A stretch of DNA of 5,616 nt from a bacterium UBP9_UBA1432 (GTDB taxonomy: Bacteria; Vulcanimicrobiota; Xenobia; Xenobiales; Xenobiaceae): positions 1,738 to 7,353 of the forward strand of contig DCTU01000038.1 of NCBI GenBank assembly GCA_002329445.1. The letters run 5' to 3'. A model generated the notes under the pieces. That model searched no databases. It worked only from the letters and a program-made list of their open reading frames with translations, and was not told the DNA's origin. The position numbers and the translations under genes are program-made. This document shows, piece after piece, positions 1 to 5,005 of this stretch. How positions within the stretch are numbered: position 1 is the first letter of the stretch; the number at the start of each line of letters is the position of its first letter.

Positions 1-1
1 G

Positions 2-2155
2 CCCCCCGCGCTGCCCCTCTTCCAGAAACCGGAATTCCTGGACCTCAAGGCCCCCCGAGCCGACCACGTCCACCCGTCTGCCCCCCAGGACGGGCTGGTC
101 ATGGACGATCCCCTCCACCCCGCTCCCACACACCTGAAGTTCAAGACCCTGGAAGGCTCGCCTTTCCGCTCTCCGAACCAGACGGTGCCGGAGACGCCCC
201 GGCCCGAGCGCCCCTTCCGTCCCTTCTCGCCGCTCCCCAAGGGAGACTGGGGCGCCAGCCGACAAGAGGCCGTCGGTCCCGCTGCTCCTGGCACCGGTCC
301 CACGCTGCCTGGGGCGCCGGCACAACGACCAGCCCCGGGCCAGACCTCGCCCCACATCGAGATCCTGCGGCCGCGGTCCGGCGGGATTCAAGGCCGGCTT
401 CTGCCCGGTTTCGGCATGAACCCGGACCAGGGCCTGGTGGGCCCGAACCTGCGCCCAGGGCCCTCGCCCCTGGCGACCGACCCTTCCGGTGAAGCCTTCC
501 AGGTCCAGATGGCGGGCCGGATCCTGAGCGGGGAATCCCATTTCGTGGCCAGCACTGCCGGCTTCGCAGGCCGGACGGCGGGACCCGCGATCCCGGCCGA
601 GGTGGGGGCCACGATCGCCTCCGCCACGCGCCAGGACGGACGGACCGACCCCGTGGGGCAGATGCGCGCGGGCCTCCCCCGCGGTCCGCTGACCGGCGGA
701 CGCCCGGTCGTCTCGCAGATCCCCATCTACCAGCCCGTCCTGGACCTGATCTATCAGATCCGCGGCAAGGCCAAGGTCGAGCAGGAGAGCAGCCCGATCA
801 AGATGACCTTGTCGGGCTCGGTGGGAACCCTCGAGCGGCAGGCCTACGTCCCACGAGAGGCCCCTTCGGCCCTGCCCGGTCCGCAAGCTGCCGCCTCCCG
901 GCAGACGCCGACCGGCGCCGAGGTGCGCCCCCAGACCCAACACTTCCAGCCGGCGCAGCGCGAGACGGCTGAACCGGCCCAGCGTCGGGTCCACACGGCC
1001 TCCGAGCAGAACCCCCTGCTGGGCACCATGACGGCCTCGCTGCGCGGTCCGGCACAGCCCGTGCGTCGAGAGTCTGCGGCTGCAACCCGCGTCGAGGGCG
1101 CGCACGCCAAGGCCGAGACCTCGTCGCAGCGGGTCGTGGAGACGGGAGACGCCCCGGGTCGGGGCGGTGGCGGCGGGACCGCTGGAGGCGAGCGCGGATC
1201 GGGCGGCCAGGGCGGCCAGGGCCAATCGGAAGGTGGGCCCCCCGGAAGCCTGTCCGAGATGCAGTCCCGGTTCCGGGTACAGACCCTGCGGGCCTCGGCG
1301 ACCCATGAAGCCTTCCGGATCAGCATGACCCGGATGCAGAACCCCGTCGGAGCCCGACACAGCGAGATGGCGACCCGCTACGCCACCACCTCGATCCCGA
1401 CGCTTCTGAAACGAATCTACCGCAGCCAGGATCTGGAAGGACTGGACGAGGCGGAAGCCGTCAACAGCCTGGCCTTGATGCTCAAGCTGAGCGGCGAGTT
1501 CACCTATGACCACTCTGCCCGGGTGCTGGACTTCGCCATGGAACTGGCCGATGAATTGGGCATCGAAGACCGGGAGATCCGCCATCAGGTCGGCCTGGGG
1601 GCCATGTTCAAGGATATCGGCGAAGCGGGGCTGCTGCTGGCCCAGCAACCGGACGAGCAGATCGACGAGATCTCCAGGTTCATGTCTTCACAGGACATGC
1701 GCCGGGCCAGCCTGCTGCACGACATCGGGAAGATCCAGATCCCCCGGGACATCCTGTGCAAGCCCGGCCGCATGACCGACGAGGAATACCAACTGATGAG
1801 GATGCATCCCATCTACGGGGAGCAGATGATCTACCCCATCCTCTCGTTGCGCCACCTGTGCCCCACCATCCGCGGCCACCACGAACGTTGGGACGGCAAG
1901 GGCTATCCCGACGGACTGAAGGGCGAGCAGATCCCGCTTCCGGCGCGGATCCTGGCGGTGGCGGACGTCTTCGACGCCCTGCACGCCGAGCGCCCCTACA
2001 AGTCCAGCATGGAGGTGGACCAGGTCCGCAAGCTCCTGTCCGAAGGCAAGGGAACGCATTTCGATCCGGAGTGCGTCGAGGCATTCCTCCGGGTCCTGGA
2101 TCGCCGATTCCCCCAGGCAGGTCGCCGACGTCCCCAGCGAGTACGGGCACGCTAG
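2..2155 (+). CDS. HD-GYP domain cyclic-dinucleotide phosphodiesterase with long disordered N-terminal region (5' end outside window)
   Basis: Probable c-di-GMP phosphodiesterase of the HD-GYP family. The frame has no stop back to the left edge, and codons 2-100 have the same Pro-rich composition as what follows. The ATG at 101 lacks a good Shine-Dalgarno, so the true start is probably upstream. Residues are numbered from that ATG. Residues 1 to about 430 are rich in Pro, Gly, Arg and Gln, with a Gly-rich run at 349-382; I see no membrane segment or known sensor domain. The HD-GYP domain spans about 445-675: HSxRV at H471, HDIGK at H540-D541-K544, HP at H569, HHE at H593-H594, GYP at 601-603, and the D of VADVFDAL at D622. 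These are the metal-site and signature residues of the family, so an active cytoplasmic enzyme is likely. H471 to H540 is about 36 residues longer than the roughly 32 usual in the family; the extra segment holds a degenerate KDIGE motif. What the N-terminal region binds is unknown. Confidence 0.9.
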   Translation, partial: PPALPLFQKPEFLDLKAPRADHVHPSAPQDGLVMDDPLHPAPTHLKFKTLEGSPFRSPNQTVPETPRPERPFRPFSPLPKGDWGASRQEAVGPAAPGTGPTLPGAPAQRPAPGQTSPHIEILRPRSGGIQGRLLPGFGMNPDQGLVGPNLRPGPSPLATDPSGEAFQVQMAGRILSGESHFVASTAGFAGRTAGPAIPAEVGATIASATRQDGRTDPVGQMRAGLPRGPLTGGRPVVSQIPIYQPVLDLIYQIRGKAKVEQESSPIKMTLSGSVGTLERQAYVPREAPSALPGPQAAASRQTPTGAEVRPQTQHFQPAQRETAEPAQRRVHTASEQNPLLGTMTASLRGPAQPVRRESAAATRVEGAHAKAETSSQRVVETGDAPGRGGGGGTAGGERGSGGQGGQGQSEGGPPGSLSEMQSRFRVQTLRASATHEAFRISMTRMQNPVGARHSEMATRYATTSIPTLLKRIYRSQDLEGLDEAEAVNSLALMLKLSGEFTYDHSARVLDFAMELADELGIEDREIRHQVGLGAMFKDIGEAGLLLAQQPDEQIDEISRFMSSQDMRRASLLHDIGKIQIPRDILCKPGRMTDEEYQLMRMHPIYGEQMIYPILSLRHLCPTIRGHHERWDGKGYPDGLKGEQIPLPARILAVADVFDALHAERPYKSSMEVDQVRKLLSEGKGTHFDPECVEAFLRVLDRRFPQAGRRRPQRVRAR
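1592..1744 (+). repeat. Insertion in the HD-GYP domain with a second, degenerate HD-like motif
   Basis: Residues 498-548 of the HD-GYP protein contain LGAMFKDIGEAG and, 36 residues later, SLLHDIGKIQIP. In a usual HD-GYP domain the HD pair lies about 32 residues after the HSxRV histidine. Here that place is taken by K504-D505, while the intact H540-D541 lies one unit further on. Sequence identity between the two copies is limited to DIG plus a hydrophobic pattern, so either an old duplication or a chance helical insertion is possible. Confidence 0.4.
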
Positions 2156-2230
2156 CAGACAAATCATCCTCCGGTCGATCGCCCTCCCCCAGAATGGGCC
2201 AGAAGGCAAGCAAACATGGCCATTCCAGGC

Positions 2231-2236
2231 TATAGA
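2231..2236 (+). promoter_or_regulatory. Possible -10 element (TATAGA)
   Basis: TATAGA matches the sigma-70 -10 consensus at four of six positions (TATA and a purine-rich end). It lies in the locally AT-richer gap before the Ala/Gly-rich protein gene, with the dyad at 2249-2265 just downstream, where transcription would begin. No -35-like hexamer is found 16-18 nt upstream, so this is a weak call. Confidence 0.2.
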
Positions 2237-2248
2237 CCCGATTCACCA

Positions 2249-2265
2249 TTGTCTTGAGAACACAA
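2249..2265 (+). promoter_or_regulatory. 17-bp imperfect palindrome, possible operator
   Basis: The site reads TTGTCTTGAGAACACAA. Six of eight symmetric base pairs match around a centre at 2257 (TTGT..TT...AA..ACAA pattern). It lies 39 nt before the GTG start of the next gene. Its size and symmetry resemble a dimeric repressor site, and the TTGT/ACAA arms resemble those of Rex-type and some LacI-type operators. The regulator is not identified. Confidence 0.3.
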
Positions 2266-2287
2266 ACAAGAAGCGGGGCCATCTCGC

Positions 2288-2293
2288 GGAAGG
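2288..2293 (+). promoter_or_regulatory. Ribosome binding site deciding the GTG start at 2304
   Basis: GGAAGG lies 10 nt before the GTG at 2304. It is the only good Shine-Dalgarno near the start of this frame and supports GTG as the initiation codon. Confidence 0.6.
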
Positions 2294-2303
2294 TGAATCG
2301 GCC

Positions 2304-3077
2304 GTGGACAAGTTCAAGGACGCTTTGGGAATCGCCGGGTCCGGCAAGTATCTCTACCAGGCAGGGCGGGCATTCTCCGGGTTGCAGACCACGACCCGGC
2401 TGACCGCAGGTTTGGACCTGGCCTCCGGAGCCGTGGGGCTGAGCAGTGCTCAGGGCCTGACCGACGTCGCCAAAGCGCTCTCGACCGAGACCAAGGGCCT
2501 GGTCGGCGCGGCCAGGCTGTCTGAAGCCGGCAAGATCGCAAACTACGCCTCCAAGGCCGCCCCCATCGTTGCCAAGGGCTCTGCCCTTCTGGGAGCCGTC
2601 CTGGGCGGAGTCGAGATGGCGCGCGGGGCCAGGGCCCTCAAAGAAGGCAAGAAGACCGAGGGCGCCGACCGCCTGGTGGCGGGGGCCTGTGACGTGGTGA
2701 CCTCCAGTGCCCTGTACGTGGCGGCCGCCAGTGGAGCCACCGTTCTCGGTCTGCCCATCGCAGGGGTGGCCCTGGCAGTCGCGGGGGTCTCCCAGGCCGG
2801 AAAGTATGCCCACAAGTATCGTGCTCCGCTGGGCCAGGCAGCCCGAAGCGTCGGGGGGAAGATGGCTGAAGGAGCCGGACTGGCCCGAAAGGGTGCCCTC
2901 TCGGCGGCGACGCGCCTGAAGGCGGGCGCCCAGGGCCTGCGAGCCGGGGCCCGACGGACCGGCGAGAAGATTGGAAACAAGGTTGGGGAACGGATGGACC
3001 AGGTGAAGGACGGCGCCAAGGCTTGCCGCACGGTGCTGTCCGAGGGGCTGAACCGGATCAAGAACCTGTTCGACTGA
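2304..3077 (+). CDS. Ala/Gly-rich protein with hydrophobic stretches and basic amphipathic tail, function unknown
   Basis: I do not recognise this 257-residue protein. It starts at GTG with GGAAGG 10 nt upstream and ends at TGA 3075-3077, just before a hairpin terminator. Ala and Gly dominate. Residues 1-80 look soluble and helical. Residues 86-105 are a hydrophobic Ala/Gly/Val stretch. Residues 131-164 are a longer hydrophobic segment (SALYVAAASG, then VLGLPIAGVALAVAG) that could form a membrane hairpin. Residues 170-257 are rich in Lys, Arg, Ala and Gly, with GA steps at 190, 197, 208 and 215, as in amphipathic or LEA-like helices. There is no signal peptide and only two Cys. This could be a membrane-associated structural protein or a pore-forming type of protein; both are guesses from composition. 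It follows the HD-GYP gene on the same strand by 148 nt, so cotranscription is possible but not required. Confidence 0.75.
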   Translation: MDKFKDALGIAGSGKYLYQAGRAFSGLQTTTRLTAGLDLASGAVGLSSAQGLTDVAKALSTETKGLVGAARLSEAGKIANYASKAAPIVAKGSALLGAVLGGVEMARGARALKEGKKTEGADRLVAGACDVVTSSALYVAAASGATVLGLPIAGVALAVAGVSQAGKYAHKYRAPLGQAARSVGGKMAEGAGLARKGALSAATRLKAGAQGLRAGARRTGEKIGNKVGERMDQVKDGAKACRTVLSEGLNRIKNLFD

Positions 3078-3103
3078 AAGCCCCTCCCGGCGAGCTGCCG
3101 GCG

Positions 3104-3137
3104 CAGTTGGGGCGGGCAGAAAAGCCCGCCCCGATTG
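3104..3137 (+). terminator. GC hairpin terminator between convergent genes
   Basis: Stem GGGGCGGGC (3109-3117) pairs perfectly with GCCCGCCCC (3124-3132) around the loop AGAAAA. Five more pairs, including G-T wobbles, extend it to 3104 and 3137. On the + strand a weak T-rich tail (CGTTTCC) follows, and there is no T tract on the - side. It lies 26 nt after the stop of the Ala/Gly gene and 18 nt before the end of the - strand gene, so it may serve both. A smaller CCGGC/GCCGG hairpin is at 3087-3101. Confidence 0.75.
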
Positions 3138-3155
3138 CGTTTCCGACCAGGATGT

Positions 3156-4019
3156 TCAGCTTTGGGCCTGGTCGCGCAGGATCTGCTGCGCAGCAGCCCT
3201 CGTGCTCTCGGGATCGTGAAGGGCCAGGATCACCCGACCCAGGTCCCGCGTGGCGGCCTCCAGATCCCGCCCGGCCTGCACCATCGTCTCGGGTCGGGCC
3301 CCGTCAAAGGCCAAGGAGGCCACAAAGGCAGTCTCCAGGCTGCTCGCAGCGCGGGTCAGCCAGGCCCGGACGGCTTGTTGAAGCTGCTCGACTCGGGCCC
3401 GATACGCCTCCAGCGGAATCTCGCCCTCCATCACCGCACCGGCCAGTCGACGCAGCAGGTCCGACTCGCCTTCGAAGGGATGGCCCGCCGCATCCGCCTG
3501 CAGGCCCTCCAGCAGGCTTTGATAATGCTCCTCGGCCCGTTGCGCCACCAGCATCCCGACCTGCAGACGAGTCCGGTCGGCCCGCTCGCCAAAAGCCTCC
3601 AGCTCGGAGAGGGCCGCGCGGAACAGACCCCGGGCCACCTTCAACGCATTCCCGACCTCCCGGGTGTAGGCCGGCGTCGCCTCGGGAACTCGGCCGAGCT
3701 CTGCAGCCAGGGCGGCGAAGACCTTCTCGAGACCTCGAGAGGCCTGGCGCATCCTGCGGGCGAACTCCTTGGCAGGCAGGGTCCCGGAGAGCGCCTGTTC
3801 GACCAGGCGCTCCAGACCAGCCAGCGTCTCGCTGTGAGGCCTGCCCGCCGACGACCCCAGGACCCCGACCAGACCTTCCGCGAAGGATTCATCCAAGACC
3901 GCCGCCGGGTCCAACACCGAAGGACGCTGCGCTCCGCACGAAAGACACTGTCGAGCGGAGACGGGGTTGGCAGTGCTGCATCGAAAACAGGTCCAGGACG
4001 GGGGCACCGTGTCCTCCAT
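3156..4019 (-). CDS. RanBP2-type zinc finger protein with duplicated helical body, function unknown
   Basis: Unrecognised 287-residue protein. Residues 9-28 fit the RanBP2-type zinc finger pattern exactly: W9, C11, C14, N18, C25, C28 (W-x-C-x2-C-x3-N-x6-C-x2-C), followed by GAQRP. Such fingers bind single-stranded RNA or ubiquitin in eukaryotes; in bacteria the role is mostly unknown. Residues 35-287 are predicted helical, rich in Ala, Leu, Glu and Arg, with no membrane segment. Residues 69-92 and 189-212 align without gaps at an offset of 120 (L-x6-G-x2-P-x3-[FY]-x2-R-[MV]-x-Q), and A/P/G/L matches recur after 114 and 241, which suggests two copies of one unit. An in-frame TAA at 4041-4043 and the finger beginning at residue 9 force the start at the ATG 4017-4019, although no Shine-Dalgarno precedes it. 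A scaffold or RNA-binding role is only inferred. Confidence 0.8.
   Translation of the reverse strand: MEDTVPPSWTCFRCSTANPVSARQCLSCGAQRPSVLDPAAVLDESFAEGLVGVLGSSAGRPHSETLAGLERLVEQALSGTLPAKEFARRMRQASRGLEKVFAALAAELGRVPEATPAYTREVGNALKVARGLFRAALSELEAFGERADRTRLQVGMLVAQRAEEHYQSLLEGLQADAAGHPFEGESDLLRRLAGAVMEGEIPLEAYRARVEQLQQAVRAWLTRAASSLETAFVASLAFDGARPETMVQAGRDLEAATRDLGRVILALHDPESTRAAAQQILRDQAQS
3384..3455 (-). repeat. Helical repeat unit, copy 2 (residues 189-212)
   Basis: The motif runs LRRLAGAVMEG, then EIPLEAYRARVEQ. It matches copy 1 without gaps at an offset of 120 residues. The G-x-[LI]-P-x3-[FY] core resembles the short helix-turn-helix core of SHOCT-like segments, but a link to that family is not shown. 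Confidence 0.5.
3744..3815 (-). repeat. Helical repeat unit, copy 1 (residues 69-92)
   Basis: The motif runs LERLVEQALSG, then TLPAKEFARRMRQ. It pairs position by position with copy 2 at 3384-3455: L72/L192, G79/G199, P82/P202, F86/Y206, R89/R209, Q92/Q212. Confidence 0.5.
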
Positions 4020-4039
4020 GGGAAGGTCGTCGGCAGGGG

Positions 4040-4045
4040 CTTATA
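4040..4045 (-). promoter_or_regulatory. Possible -10 element (TATAAG) for the zinc-finger gene
   Basis: On the - strand TATAAG lies 20 nt before the ATG at 4019, which would give a very short leader and fit the absence of a Shine-Dalgarno. A run of eight G (4050-4057 read on the - strand) lies just upstream. I find no -35 hexamer at 16-19 nt, so support is weak. Confidence 0.25.
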
Positions 4046-4070
4046 CACGCCCCCCCCATTCGCCTGCCCG

Positions 4071-4158
4071 ACCTCCGGGACCAGGGTGCCAGGATTCCCC
4101 GAGCCTCCCGCGAAGGCGAATCCGGCCGTCGCCCCCCGTGGAAACGGCCAGGTGGAGG
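4071..4158 (+). promoter_or_regulatory. Possible structured leader masking the mtnP ribosome binding site
   Basis: ACCTCC (4071-4076) is a perfect complement of GGAGGT (4154-4159), and CCTCC (4104-4108) of GGAGG (4154-4158), so two upstream segments could compete for the Shine-Dalgarno. Between them and it, GGCCGT (4124-4129) pairs with ACGGCC (4144-4149) around a 14-nt loop, ending 1 nt before the Shine-Dalgarno. In GC-rich DNA such complements arise by chance easily. Confidence 0.2.
4151..4158 (+). promoter_or_regulatory. Ribosome binding site of mtnP, deciding the ATG at 4169
   Basis: GGTGGAGG ends 10 nt before the ATG at 4169. The reading frame stays open for more than a thousand bases upstream, but this Shine-Dalgarno and the fit to the family N-terminus fix the start here. 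Confidence 0.8.
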
Positions 4159-4168
4159 TTCATCAAAA

Positions 4169-4960
4169 ATGCAGCACAGTGCCGAAATCGGAGTCTTCGG
4201 TGGTTCCGGCTTCTATCAGTTCCTGGACAACGTCCAGTCGGTCTGGATCGAGACGCCCTACGGGCCTCCCAGCGACCAGATCGCCCTGGCCGAGGTCGCC
4301 GGGCGGCGCGTCGCCTTCCTGCCCCGACACGGCAGGGACCACCGCTACCCTCCGGCCCAGGTTCCCTATCGGGCCAACCTCTGGGCCATGAAGCACCTGG
4401 GCGTGAAACGGCTGATCGGTCCCTGCGCTGCAGGCTCGCTGCAGCCCCACGTCGCGCCCGGCAGCTTCGTGCTGTGCGATCAGTTCGTGGACCGGACCTC
4501 CGGTCGGCCGGACACCTTCTACGAAGGTCCCATCGCCACCCACATCAGCGCCGCCGAGCCCTACTGTCCTCAACTGCGCGGCCTGGCCCTGGAGATCGGC
4601 CGGGATCTGGGCATCGAGGTCCACCCCACAGGGACCATGGTGGTCATCCAGGGACCGCGCTTTTCGACGCGGGCCGAGAGCCGCTGGTTCCAGGCTCAGG
4701 GTTGGGAGGTCATCAACATGACCGGCTACCCCGAAGCCATCCTGGCCCGTGAACTGGAGATGTGCTACGTCAACGTCTCGCTGATCACCGACTACGACAA
4801 CGGGGTCCCCGGCCACGAAGCCCCCGTCTCGCACGAAGAGGTCCTGCGGACCTTTACTGCCAACATCGAGAACGTCAAGAAGATGATCGTGGGCCTGATC
4901 GAGCGGATGCCTGCAGAGGCTTCCTGCGGGTGCAACCGGGCCCTTTCGACGGCGCGCTGA
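4169..4960 (+). CDS. mtnP: S-methyl-5'-thioadenosine phosphorylase
   Basis: Cytoplasmic enzyme that splits 5'-methylthioadenosine, a by-product of polyamine synthesis, with phosphate into adenine and 5-methylthioribose-1-phosphate, feeding methionine and purine salvage. The 263 residues are the usual length. Visible family motifs: GGSG 11-14 (phosphate loop), LPRHG 51-55, PCAAGSL 85-91, DQFVDRT 104-110, EPYC 130-133, QGPRFSTRAES 161-171, NMT 183-185, PE 188-189 and TDYD 207-210. D208 and D210 stand where MTAP selects 6-aminopurines; 6-oxopurine PNP has Asn in the base site. C86 lies where human MTAP has the phosphate-binding Thr93, as I recall also in actinobacterial relatives. The C-terminus carries CGC (253-255), like the CXC of thermophilic archaeal MTAP. 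ATG chosen from GGTGGAGG upstream. ricT follows after 45 nt on the same strand. Methylthioinosine phosphorylase is the main alternative, and is less likely. Confidence 0.93.
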   Translation: MQHSAEIGVFGGSGFYQFLDNVQSVWIETPYGPPSDQIALAEVAGRRVAFLPRHGRDHRYPPAQVPYRANLWAMKHLGVKRLIGPCAAGSLQPHVAPGSFVLCDQFVDRTSGRPDTFYEGPIATHISAAEPYCPQLRGLALEIGRDLGIEVHPTGTMVVIQGPRFSTRAESRWFQAQGWEVINMTGYPEAILARELEMCYVNVSLITDYDNGVPGHEAPVSHEEVLRTFTANIENVKKMIVGLIERMPAEASCGCNRALSTAR

Positions 4961-4992
4961 AGTCTTAGGAACCTAGGGTTCTCGAAGCGTCC

Positions 4993-4999
4993 AGGAGAG
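4993..4999 (+). promoter_or_regulatory. Ribosome binding site of ricT
   Basis: AGGAGAG lies 6 nt before the ATG at 5006. The 45-nt gap after mtnP holds only a weak GAACC/GGTTC hairpin (4969-4981, loop TAG) without a T tract, so read-through from mtnP is expected. Confidence 0.75.
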
Positions 5000-5005
5000 A
5001 CCATC

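Noticed and set aside
101..103. ATG as the true start of the HD-GYP gene
   Set aside because: The frame stays open to the left edge with the same composition, and no proper Shine-Dalgarno precedes this ATG.
2197..2221. GGCCA/TGGCC inverted repeat after the HD-GYP gene as a terminator
   Set aside because: Five pairs with a 15-nt loop and no T tract are too weak.
1680..2813. Long - strand reading frame across the end of the HD-GYP gene and the start of the Ala/Gly gene
   Set aside because: It overlaps the conserved HD-GYP motifs, its translation is low-complexity without family motifs, and long antisense frames are expected in GC-rich coding DNA.
3023..4168. In-frame upstream extension of mtnP
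   Set aside because: It is antisense to the zinc-finger gene, rich in Pro/Arg/Ser without motifs, and the Shine-Dalgarno GGTGGAGG with the family N-terminus places the start at 4169.
3135..4391. 418-codon + strand frame
   Set aside because: It overlaps the zinc-finger gene antisense and runs into mtnP out of frame; no recognisable motifs.
4968..4982. Small hairpin between mtnP and ricT as a terminator
   Set aside because: The stem is only 5-6 bp with a 3-nt loop and has no T tract after it.
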